The notes below the pieces were generated by a model. The model was not told where the DNA came from. It ran no database searches and worked only from the letters and a program-made list of their open reading frames with translations. Position numbers and translations under genes: made by a program. From Myxococcus guangdongensis (GTDB lineage Bacteria > Myxococcota > Myxococcia > Myxococcales > Myxococcaceae), in assembly GCF_024198255.1 (NCBI RefSeq), contig NZ_JAJVKW010000021.1:62001-126000 (forward strand): DNA of 64,000 nucleotides, given 5' to 3'. Every line of letters starts with the position of its first letter. Position 1 is the first letter of the stretch. Below are positions 8,724 through 17,400 of this stretch, piece by piece.

Positions 8724-8748
8724 GACGCAACACGGCGTCGATGTGACA
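8724..8748 (-). promoter_or_regulatory. candidate ECF41 promoter for the sigma gene itself
   Basis: On the minus strand TGTCACA (8748-8742) is followed after 14 nt by CGTC (8727-8724), 41 nt before the sigma-factor ATG. The -35 element matches exactly but the spacer is two bases shorter than the remembered consensus, so autoregulation is plausible but less certain than the plus-strand site. Confidence 0.4.
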
Positions 8749-8813
8749 CGCAGACAGTCGTTGCGGCAACTCCCTTCCACCGGAGCCTCCACGGCTCCCG
8801 GAGCACCCCTGTC

Positions 8814-9275
8814 ATGAACTCCCGCATGAAGAACCCCGCGATGGTCGTCCCCGAGGCCATGCACGCGCTGATGGCGCTCGCCAAGGCGACGAGCAAGGGC
8901 GGCGTGCCGCAGAAGACGCTGGACCTGGTCCACCTGCGCGCCAGTCAGATCAACGGCTGCTCCGTCTGCGTGGACATGCACCCGCGCACGGCCCGGAAGG
9001 CCGGCGAGAGCGAGGAGCGACTGTTCGCCGTCTCCGCCTGGCGCGACACGCCCTACTTCACCGACGCCGAGCGCGCCGCGCTGGCGCTCACCGAGTGCGT
9101 CACCCGCTTGAGCGATCGCTCGGACGCGGTGCCCGACGACGTCTGGCAGGAGGCGGCCCGGCACTACGACGAGACGGCGCTGGGCACGCTCGTGATGTCC
9201 ATCGGGCTGGTCAACCTCTGGAACCGCCTCAACGCGGCGACGCGCCAGCGGGTGGACCCGAACGCCCGCTGGTAG
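8814..9275 (+). CDS. carboxymuconolactone decarboxylase / AhpD-like alkylhydroperoxidase family protein
   Basis: A 153-residue protein beginning at ATG 8814. It carries the AhpD-core motif 'INGCSVCVDMH' with Cys49, Cys52 and His56, the redox pair and proton-relay residue used by AhpD-family enzymes. Small all-helical members like this usually act as thiol-dependent peroxidases or in general oxidative-stress defence; true decarboxylase function is unlikely. An alternative in-frame ATG lies four codons downstream. It is transcribed divergently from the ECF41-type sigma factor, whose regulon normally includes such a gene. Confidence 0.92.
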   Translation: MNSRMKNPAMVVPEAMHALMALAKATSKGGVPQKTLDLVHLRASQINGCSVCVDMHPRTARKAGESEERLFAVSAWRDTPYFTDAERAALALTECVTRLSDRSDAVPDDVWQEAARHYDETALGTLVMSIGLVNLWNRLNAATRQRVDPNARW

Positions 9276-9380
9276 CGCGCGACAGCGTTGGTGAACGGGA
9301 ACCCCTCCCCACGGCGCCCATTGGAAGTCCACGCCTCGCGCCCCACCGTCCGTTGCTTTTCTTTCCGGAAAGGAACGGAC

Positions 9381-10868
9381 ATGCGGGCAAGACACTTGTG
9401 CACCTTGTTGGGACTCGGACTTGCGGGGTGCGGATTTTCCACGAGCCCCGAGGATGAACAAGCCATCGACACAGGCCAAAGCGAGGCCCGGGCGCAGGCC
9501 TGTCCCCAGGGCACGGCCACCCGGTTGAAGGTCATCGCGCCACCGGGCTCCATCCTGCTCAGCGGCAAGCACCGCGGGACGGACCTGCTCGTCGACATGG
9601 GAGGAGTCCTCTCCTTCGGCACCAACCGCCAGGATGGCAGCGCCACGCTCTGGCGCTCGGACGGAACGCCCGGGGGCACCGTGCAGGTGACCCACTTCCC
9701 CCCCGCACCGAACCGCTTCCCGCGGCTGGGCGGACTGTTGGCGATGGGCCGCAAGGTCTTCTTCGAGGTCGACGACCCCATCACCGGAAATGAGCTGTGG
9801 GTCAGCGACGGCACCCAGGCGGGGAGCCGGATGCTCAAGGACATGACGCCTGGCGCGAGGAGCTCGTCGCTGACGCACCACACCGTGCTCGACGACTTGC
9901 TCGTCTTCGTCCGGGGGACCTTCGACTCCCGGCCGCCCTACGTGCACCACGAGCTGTGGCGCTCGGACGGGACCCCCGAGGGCACCTCCCGGGTGACGCT
10001 CATCCCCGACGACGTCACCGTCCAGTCCTCCTCCCTGAAGGTGGGCAACACGCTGCTCATGTTCCTGTCCTCCGAGCAGAGCGGCACCACGCTGTGGCGC
10101 ACCGATGGCACGCCCTCCGGGACGTTCGCCGTCAAGAAGGTGGACTCGCGCGACGCCTACGTCCACCACGTGGACGCGACGGGGGACGTGGGCCTGTTCG
10201 TGATGAACGACGGCACCCATGACGAGGTCTGGAAGACGGACGGGACCGCCCAGGGCACGGTGCGACTGGAGGCCTTCGGCCGGGCCACGCGCCTGCTCGG
10301 GGTGCTGGGCTCCTCGGTCTACCTGAGCACGCTGTCGCAGGACCTGCGCGCGCTCCACCTGGAGCGCATCTCGCTCGAGGGCGGCGGCAAGACGCGCATC
10401 ACCACACTGCCCAACCCGTACGCGAATCGCCCGGATGCCATGCCCTATCTCCAGCGCGCGCTGCGCTCCGGAGCGCAGCTCTTCTTCACGATGGCCATCG
10501 AAGGCACGGGCCCGGCCCACCAGGACGTGTCCCTATGGGTGACGGATGGCACCGCCGCCGGCACCCAGCTCGTCCACCGTCCGCTGGACCTGAGCTACGA
10601 GTCCAGCTCCCCGCTGTTCGACACGGGCCACGGCGCGCTGCTCTTCCGCGGGTCGGAGAACGGGGCCACCGAGCCCTGGTTCACCCGCGGCACCTCCGCC
10701 ACCACGGGGCAACTGGCGGACATCGTTCCGGGCCCGAGTGGCTCGTCGCCCTCGGGATTCCGGCGCATGGGCAAGAGCATCTTCTTCTTCGCCCAGGACG
10801 GCACGGGCGAGCTCCAGCTGTGGAGCACGCGGGCCGACTTCACGTGCGCGTCCGGGGCGACCCCGTAG
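9381..10868 (+). CDS. ELWxxDGT-repeat lipoprotein
   Basis: A 495-residue secreted protein; ATG 9381 was chosen because of the GGAAAGGA ribosome site and the following signal sequence. The lipobox 'LGLAGC' ends a short type II signal peptide, so it should be a lipid-anchored envelope protein. At least six repeats of the ELWxxDGT type are visible (LWRSDGT, LWVSDGT, LWRSDGT, LWRTDGT, VWKTDGT, LWVTDGT), spaced by approx. 50 residues, which is typical of a beta-propeller-like surface protein of myxobacteria. Function is not known. Its 3' end overlaps the convergent LysR gene by 29 bp. Confidence 0.9.
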   Translation: MRARHLCTLLGLGLAGCGFSTSPEDEQAIDTGQSEARAQACPQGTATRLKVIAPPGSILLSGKHRGTDLLVDMGGVLSFGTNRQDGSATLWRSDGTPGGTVQVTHFPPAPNRFPRLGGLLAMGRKVFFEVDDPITGNELWVSDGTQAGSRMLKDMTPGARSSSLTHHTVLDDLLVFVRGTFDSRPPYVHHELWRSDGTPEGTSRVTLIPDDVTVQSSSLKVGNTLLMFLSSEQSGTTLWRTDGTPSGTFAVKKVDSRDAYVHHVDATGDVGLFVMNDGTHDEVWKTDGTAQGTVRLEAFGRATRLLGVLGSSVYLSTLSQDLRALHLERISLEGGGKTRITTLPNPYANRPDAMPYLQRALRSGAQLFFTMAIEGTGPAHQDVSLWVTDGTAAGTQLVHRPLDLSYESSSPLFDTGHGALLFRGSENGATEPWFTRGTSATTGQLADIVPGPSGSSPSGFRRMGKSIFFFAQDGTGELQLWSTRADFTCASGATP

Positions 10869-11772
10869 CACCGGGCCCGACGACGAGCCCCACGGAACGC
10901 GCGGTGGCGCGCGCCTCGGAGAGCACCCAGGCGCGCAGCGCCGCCACGTCGGCGCGGCCCGACAGCGGCCGGGGGTGGACGAGCCAGTAGCCGTAGTCGT
11001 TGGGGAGCACCGTCTCGAAGGGCCGGACGAGCCGTCCGGTCCGCAGGTCCTCGGCGGCGAGCATCAACCGCCCCAGCGCCACGCCCTCGCCCTGACGCGC
11101 GGCCTGGAGCACCAGCCCCGCGTCGTTGAACGAGAAGCCCTTCGTGGTGTCCACGCCCTCCACGCCGGCCGCGTCCAACCAGCGCCGCCAGCCGTCCTTC
11201 GGCGTGTCGTGGAGGAGCCGGAGCTTGCGCAGGTCCGAGGGCGCGCGCAGCCGCCTCGCGAGCGCGGGGGTACACACGGGCGTGAGTCCCTCCGGCGCCA
11301 GCAGCTCGGCCTTCAGCCCTGTCCACTTCCCCAGCCCGGAGCGCAGGCCGACATCGAAGCGGTCATCCAGGAAGTCCCACAGCTCGACGGCGCTCGAAAT
11401 CTGGAGCTCCAGCGACGCGTGGTGCTCGCGGAAGGACGCGAGCCGGGGCAGCAGCCAGCACGCGGCGAGCGAGGGCAGCACGGTGAGCCGCAGCGGCCCC
11501 TGCTCCGCCTCGTACAGACGTGTGGTCGCCTCGGCCAGTCGCTCGAAGGCGGGGGTGAGCTCGTGCAGGTAGGCCTGTCCCTTCTGCGTCAGCGTCAGCG
11601 CGTGGCCCCGGCGCTCGAACAGCGACACGCCGAGCCAGTCCTCCAGCTGACGCACCTGATGACTGATGGCGGCCTGCGTGACGCGCAGCTCGGTGGCGGC
11701 GCGGGTGAAGCTCAGATGCCGTGCTCCCGCCTCGAAGGCGCGCAGGGCGCCGAGCGGTGGAATGCGTCGCAT
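10840..11772 (-). CDS. LysR-family transcriptional regulator (GcvA-like)
   Basis: A 310-residue regulator. The N-terminal winged helix-turn-helix is at residues about 5-65, with 'FTRAATELRVTQAAISHQVR' as the recognition region. A periplasmic-binding-like effector domain (about 90-295) follows. The style 'LPPLGALRAFEAGARHLSF' is typical of GcvA/AmpR-type members. The gene is divergent from a LysE-type exporter, about 120 bp away, a classic arrangement in which the regulator controls the exporter in response to an amino acid. The effector is not identifiable from sequence. Confidence 0.93.
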   Translation of the reverse strand: MRRIPPLGALRAFEAGARHLSFTRAATELRVTQAAISHQVRQLEDWLGVSLFERRGHALTLTQKGQAYLHELTPAFERLAEATTRLYEAEQGPLRLTVLPSLAACWLLPRLASFREHHASLELQISSAVELWDFLDDRFDVGLRSGLGKWTGLKAELLAPEGLTPVCTPALARRLRAPSDLRKLRLLHDTPKDGWRRWLDAAGVEGVDTTKGFSFNDAGLVLQAARQGEGVALGRLMLAAEDLRTGRLVRPFETVLPNDYGYWLVHPRPLSGRADVAALRAWVLSEARATARSVGLVVGPGATGSPRTRT

Positions 11773-11894
11773 GCTCGATGAGCTCCCTTTATCGAGGGCC
11801 CGAGGATAGCTCGCTGGGGAGCGGGCTCGAAATGGAGTTTGTCCTGACAGGTGCCCGACGCGATGGACGCGCCGGAGGCCTGAGGGCTCGAGCC

Positions 11895-12500
11895 ATGATT
11901 CCCGCTGAAGTCTGGGTGATGTTCCTCGGTTACACGGTGCCGATGGTGTTCAGTCCGGGCCCCGGCAACACGGTGCTCGCCACCGCCGGAGGCCGCTTCG
12001 GCCTCCGCGGCACGCTGCCGTTCTGGGTGGGGTTCGAGGTGGCCAACGTCGCCCTGTGCCTGGTCTACGGACTGGGGCTGGGCCGGGCGCTGGAAGGGGT
12101 GCCCGCGCTGCTGCACGTGCTGCGCTGGAGCAGCGTGGTGTACCTGCTCCATCTCGCGTGGAGCTTCGTGCGCAGCACCCGCGCGCCCACCACGGAGGAC
12201 GTGGAGCCGGAGCGCCTCGGCTTCGTCGAGGGCGTGCTCGCCGTCGCGCTCAACCCGAAAATCCACTCGATGATTCTGGTGATGTTCTCGCAGTTCCTGC
12301 GGCCGGAGCTCGGGATGCTCGCGCAGACGGCGCAGCTCACCGGGGCCTTCCTGGTCGTCTGCGTGGCGTGCCACTTCCCGTGGATCTACGGCGGGAAGCT
12401 CATCCTGGGGCGCTTCCGCTCCGAGCGCGCCCTGCGCATCCAGGGCTGGACGTTCGGCGCGTGCATGGTGGCGGTGGCCGCCTACGTCGCCGTGGCGTGA
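11895..12500 (+). CDS. LysE/RhtB-family amino-acid exporter
   Basis: A 201-residue inner-membrane protein with about six hydrophobic segments. The N-terminal motif 'MVFSPGPGNTVLATAGGRFG' is the LysE/RhtB family signature, followed by the conserved 'ALNPKIHSMILV' loop. ATG 11895 gives the usual family length. It probably exports an amino acid or homoserine-lactone-like compound and is likely regulated by the divergent LysR protein. A GC-rich hairpin follows the stop codon. Confidence 0.92.
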   Translation: MIPAEVWVMFLGYTVPMVFSPGPGNTVLATAGGRFGLRGTLPFWVGFEVANVALCLVYGLGLGRALEGVPALLHVLRWSSVVYLLHLAWSFVRSTRAPTTEDVEPERLGFVEGVLAVALNPKIHSMILVMFSQFLRPELGMLAQTAQLTGAFLVVCVACHFPWIYGGKLILGRFRSERALRIQGWTFGACMVAVAAYVAVA

Positions 12501-12514
12501 GCCGCTCCCGAAGG

Positions 12515-12538
12515 CCGCGGAGCCTCGTGGCTCCGCGG
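12515..12538. terminator. strong hairpin between convergent genes
   Basis: Perfect 10-bp stem CCGCGGAGCC / GGCTCCGCGG with a TCGT tetraloop, midway between the exporter stop and the OmpA-type stop. It could end transcription in both directions; there is no T-run. Confidence 0.6.
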
Positions 12539-12555
12539 GCCTCCAGGTCCTGCCG

Positions 12556-14445
12556 TTACCGCTTGATGATGAACTCCACGCGGCGGTTCTCGCTGCGGCC
12601 TTCCGGGGTGTCGTTCGTCGCGATGGGACGCGACGGACCGTAGCCCTTGGCCTCCAGGCGCTTGCCGTCGATGCCGCGCTTGATGAGGTACGCGCGCACC
12701 GCCTCCGCGCGCTCCTGGCTCAGCGTGCGGTTGAGCTCCTCCGGACCGGTGTTGTCGGTGTGGCCCTCGATGCGGACGGCGACACCCGGACGCGCCTTCA
12801 GCTGCGCGGCCACGTCATCCAGCACCTTGGTGCCCTGACCCTCGATTTCGGCGCGACCCACCGTGAAGGTGACGCGACGGTCCGCGAGCGACAGCTTCTC
12901 CTCCACCGGCGCCGGCTCCGGGCAGCCCTGGCGACTGGCCACGCCCGCTTCGTTCGGGCACTTGTCCTGGTCATCCGGGATGCCGTCACCGTCCGTGTCC
13001 TTCGGGGCCGGGCAGCCCTGGTTCTCGGCCGTGCCCTGCTGCTTGGGGCACTTGTCCTCGTCGTCCGGCACGCCGTCACCGTCCGTGTCCTTCGGGGCCG
13101 GGCAGCCCTGGTTCTCGGCCGTGCCCTTCTGCTTGGGGCACTTGTCCTCGTCGTCCGGCACGCCGTCCCCGTCCGTGTCCTTCGGGGCGGGGCAGCCCTG
13201 GTTCTCGGCCGTGCCCTTCTCGTCGGGGCACTGGTCCTTCGCGTCCGGCACGCCGTCGCCGTCCTTGTCCGGGCAGCCACCCGCGTCCTTGCTGCCGGCC
13301 TCGTTCGGGCACGCGTCCGTCCGGTCCGGCACGCCGTCACCATCCGAGTCCGGGTCCGGGCAGCCCTCATTCTCCACCGAGCCCGCCTCGTTCGGGCAGC
13401 GGTCGGACTTGTTGAGCACACCGTCATTGTCGTCGTCGTTGTCCGGGCACTGCTCGGGCGTGTGCTTGCGTCCGCCCTGGCAGACGTCCTCGCGGGCGGG
13501 GTTGTGTGCCCACGCGATGCCGGCGCCCAGACGCCACGCGGGCGTACCGGGGATGTTCGTGAAGCCCTTTCCGGCGAGCGCGTTCACCTCGAAGCCGTGG
13601 CCGATGGGCAGCCGCACACCGCCGAGCAGCTCCACCGCCACGTCGGGCTGCACCAGCGACTCGGCCACCTGCAACGCGAGTTCGCCGCGAAGCCCCTCGC
13701 CGCGCGTGGCCACGACGACGGACTGCTCCAGCTCCGTGCCCACGTCGCGGCCCGGGTTCGCCTCCGTCGACCGGATGCGCGCGCCCGCGCTGGCGCCCAG
13801 CGCGAACATGCCCACCTCGCGGCCGAGCGAGACGCGGGGCGAGAACTGCAGCCCCGCCCAGTGCTCCTGCCGACCGAAGGCGCTCGCGCGTCCACCGGGG
13901 AGGCCCACGTCCAACCCCACCGCGAGCGACAAGGGCGCGCCCTCGTCGCGACGCAACAGCGAGTAGCGCGCGCCCACCTCCGGCGTGCCCAGCCCCGAGG
14001 ACGACGGCGTGGAGATGCCGACGTACATGCCCTCGCCATGGCCGCCCTGGTGGATGATGACGGGCAGCCGCGCGGACAGCTCCAACCGGTCCACCGGCGA
14101 CCAGGCGCCCTGCACCCAGGCCGACGTGCGGTAGTGGAGGATGGAGCGCTCGCTGCCGTCGCTGCCCTCCAGCACCAGGATGCCGCGCTCGTAGCCCACG
14201 AGCAGGCTGAGCCGATAGCCGCCCTCGTTGAGCAGCCGTCCGGTGTCCACCGTCAGCGAGTCCACCGCCGACGCGTTCAGCCGCAGCCGCTCCGCGTCGA
14301 AGGGGCTCAGGGGCGTGGAGGTCGTCTGCGCCGAGGCTCCACCCGCCGAGGCCAGCGCCGCGGCGAGCACACACATCCGTGCTGATTTACGCAAGGGAAG
14401 GTCCTTCGAGCTGAAGAGTCGGAGGAGAGGATTCGAGGAGCTCAT
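12556..14445 (-). CDS. OmpA-family outer-membrane protein with thrombospondin type-3 repeats
   Basis: A 629-residue protein. Start at ATG 14445, whose ATGA overlaps the stop of the upstream kelch gene, indicating translational coupling. A signal peptide (about 20-41, ending 'GGASA') is followed by a beta-barrel-like region of approx. 300 residues rich in paired strands. Then come about six calcium-binding TSP3 repeats (DGDGVPD motifs) and a C-terminal OmpA domain with 'IEGHTDNTG' and 'NRRVEFIIK', which binds peptidoglycan. It likely links the outer membrane to the cell wall. Three of the TSP3 repeats are nearly identical at DNA level. Confidence 0.92.
   Translation of the reverse strand: MSSSNPLLRLFSSKDLPLRKSARMCVLAAALASAGGASAQTTSTPLSPFDAERLRLNASAVDSLTVDTGRLLNEGGYRLSLLVGYERGILVLEGSDGSERSILHYRTSAWVQGAWSPVDRLELSARLPVIIHQGGHGEGMYVGISTPSSSGLGTPEVGARYSLLRRDEGAPLSLAVGLDVGLPGGRASAFGRQEHWAGLQFSPRVSLGREVGMFALGASAGARIRSTEANPGRDVGTELEQSVVVATRGEGLRGELALQVAESLVQPDVAVELLGGVRLPIGHGFEVNALAGKGFTNIPGTPAWRLGAGIAWAHNPAREDVCQGGRKHTPEQCPDNDDDNDGVLNKSDRCPNEAGSVENEGCPDPDSDGDGVPDRTDACPNEAGSKDAGGCPDKDGDGVPDAKDQCPDEKGTAENQGCPAPKDTDGDGVPDDEDKCPKQKGTAENQGCPAPKDTDGDGVPDDEDKCPKQQGTAENQGCPAPKDTDGDGIPDDQDKCPNEAGVASRQGCPEPAPVEEKLSLADRRVTFTVGRAEIEGQGTKVLDDVAAQLKARPGVAVRIEGHTDNTGPEELNRTLSQERAEAVRAYLIKRGIDGKRLEAKGYGPSRPIATNDTPEGRSENRRVEFIIKR
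12961..13230 (-). repeat. three 90-bp near-identical tandem repeats inside the OmpA-TSP3 gene
   Basis: The unit begins anew every 90 bp (GTCCGTGTCC at 12991, 13081 and 13171) and encodes a 30-residue TSP3 unit containing DGDGVPDDEDKCPK. High nucleotide identity between copies indicates recent duplication or gene conversion, and copy number may vary between strains. Confidence 0.85.
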
Positions 14446-17400
14446 CGACCCGCCTCCTCGCGGCCACGACGGCGCCCCGCCCACACGGCGAGCACCGCCA
14501 GCACCACCAGCGCCAGGTTCGCTCCACCGCCCGCGGCCTGGCAGCTACCGCCGGCGATGCGCACCACGAAGGTCTGCACGGTGACGTCGAACTCGCAGCG
14601 GGACGAGTTCCCCGAGGCGTCCGTCGCGGTGACGGTGACGCGCGTGCGGCCCGACGGGAAGCGCGAGCCGGACGGGTGCGACGTCGTCACGGTGACGGGG
14701 CCGGAGGTGTCCGTCGGAGGCGGCACGCTGTAGGTCACCTCCGCGCCGCCCTGCGCGTCGGATTGGACCTCGATGTTCGCGGGGCACGTCAGCGTGGGCG
14801 CCGTCGTGTCGCGCACCGTCACCTGGAAGGTGCAGGTGACCTGCTGACCGCCGGTGTCCACCGCCGTCGCCGTCACCGTCGTGTCGCCCAGCGGCAGCGT
14901 GCTGCCCGAGGGCGGCGAGTACGTCACCGTGGGCGCGGGCCCGCCGTTGTCGGACGCCGTGGCCGGGGGGTAGTCCACCACCGCGCCCGACGCGCTCGTG
15001 GCGTCCACCACCAGGTCCGCCGGACAGGTGATTGTCGGCGGGTCGTCGGACACATCGACCGTCACCGTGGCCACGTTGCTGTCGAGTCCGCAGTCGCGCG
15101 CCCGGTAGGTGAAGCTGTCCGGTCCGATGTAGCCCGGATTCGGCGTGTACGTGAGGTTGGGTGGCGTGCCGCTGAGCGTGCCGTGCGCCGGCGGCGTGAC
15201 GATGATGAACGTGAGCGGAGAACCCTCCGCGTCCGTGCCCGTCAACGTCACCTCCGCGGGCACCCCGTTGCTCGAGAGGGCCGACAGGCCCTGCACGGTG
15301 GGCGCGGTGTTCGGCACCGCCTGCACCACGCGGCCACTGCCCACGCCGTTGGCGAAGACGGAGAGCACATACGCGCCCGGCGTCGCGCTCGCGGGGATGG
15401 TGGCCGTCACGCCCGTGGCGGACATGTCGCTTCCCGGCAGGCTCCACAGCCGCCGGCCCTCGATGGCCTGCAGGCGCGCCTGCGGGAAGGCCGCCGAGGA
15501 GTCTCGGTAGTCACCCGAGCTGGCGTGGGAGATGCCCTGGAACCCCGTGCCGGTGATGCGCACCGGGCAGCCGAGGGGCACCTGGTCCGGCGTGGCCACC
15601 GTCGGCCGCCACGCGGGCTGCGCACCCGTGTCGTTGTAGCGCGAGGCGCTCGCCAACCAGAGGCCGCCCGCGTCCTGTCCGCCGAAGGTCAGCGCCTCGC
15701 CGGTGGACAACACGATGAGCTTGGAGAACGACCGGCCCTCGGGCAGGTTCGCCGCGGGCTGCCAGGTGTTCGTCACCGGGTCGTACAGCTCCGCGCTGTC
15801 CAGCACGCTCCCCCCACCCTCGCCACCCGAGACGAGCACGCGCCCGGAGGGCAGCAGCGCGGTGGCGTGATAGGCCCGCGCCGTCGTGAGCGTCCCCGCG
15901 GGAGACCAGGTGTTGGTCGTCGGGTCGTACAGCTCCGCCGTCGCCGTCTCACCCGTGGGCGACTGACCTCCCGCCGCCAGCACCCGCCCGGACGGCAGCA
16001 GAACCAGCGAGAAGTGGGCCCGGCCCTCCGCGAGTGGCGGGACGGGCGTCCACGTGTCCGCCGTCGGGTCATACAGCTCCACCGTGTTGACCGACGTCGC
16101 GGCGAAGCGACCGCCCGCCACCAACACCCGGCCGTCCGGCAACAGCACCGCGGCGTGGTTCGAGCGGGTCTCCGGCGTCGTCGCCGCCGGACGCCAGGTG
16201 TTGGCGCTCACGTCGTAGATCTCCGTCACGCCCGCGAGCCGTCCGCCCGTCACCAGCACGTCGCCCGTCGCCAGCAGCGTCGCGGTGTGACCATCGCGCG
16301 CGCCCGCCATGTTCCCCGCGGGCGCCCAGGTGTTGGTCGTCGGGTCGTACCGCTCCGCCGAGGACAGGCGCGCACCGCCGTTGTTGGAGCCGCCGACCGC
16401 GAGCACCTGCCCCGAACGCAGCAACGTCAACGTGGCGCGCTCGCGCGTCGTGGCCATCGCGGCCGCGGGAGCCCACGAGTCACTCGCGGGCGTGTAGCGC
16501 TCCGTGCCGCTGAGCACGCCCGTGTCGTCGCGACCTCCGGCGACCAGCACCTGCCCCGAGGGCAAGAGCGCGGCCGACTGGCTCTCACGCCCCGTCGCCA
16601 GCGCGCCGGCCGGCGTCCAGCGGGAGCTGGAGGCCTCGTAGCGGTCCGCCTCCGCGGAGAAGACCGTGGGCCCACCCGACTGGTTGAAGCCGCCGGCGAC
16701 CAGCACCTGACCGGTGACGAGCAACGTGGCGGTGGCGTTCTCACGGCCCACGGTCACCGTGCCCGCATCGCTCCAGGTCCCCGTCGCCGGGTCATACATT
16801 TCCGAGACGGTCTGCCCCACCCTCGCGTCGTCCGAGCCGCCCATGACCACGACCTTCCCATCCGGGAGCAGCGTGGCCGTGTGCCCGTTGCGAGCAAGCC
16901 GCAGCGCGCCCGTCGCGGTCCAGGTGTTGGCGGTGGGGTCATAGATTTCCGATTGCGCGATGACACCCGAGGCCGTACGGCCGCCCGCGAGCAACACGCG
17001 GCCATCGGGCAGCAGCGTGCCCGTCGCGTAGTGACGCGGCACCAGGGGCGGGGCCGCGAGCGACCAGGTCCCCGCGGTGGGGTCGTAGAGCTCCGCGGAG
17101 GGAACCTCGACCGCGGCGTTGTTGAAGCCACTGACCACCAGCACCCGGCCATCCCTCAGCCGCGCGGCGACGTGGGCACGGCGGGCGGCGGACATGGAGC
17201 CCGTGGGCGTGAAGGTGTTCGTCGTCGGGTCGTACAGCTCCGCCGTCGCCAGGCTGGAGCCGCCCGCGACCAGCACCTGCCCCGAGGACAGCAGCGTGGC
17301 GGTCGGCAGCGCCCGGCTCGCGGACATCGCGCCCGTGGCGGTCCAGGTGTTCGCCGCCGCGTCGTACAGGCGTCCCGTCAGGCTGCCGTCCGTGAAGGCG

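Noticed and set aside
8268..10520. A 750-codon open frame on the minus strand
   Set aside because: It spans the antisense of the ELWxxDGT gene and the divergent promoters of the sigma factor. Composition is that of a shadow frame.
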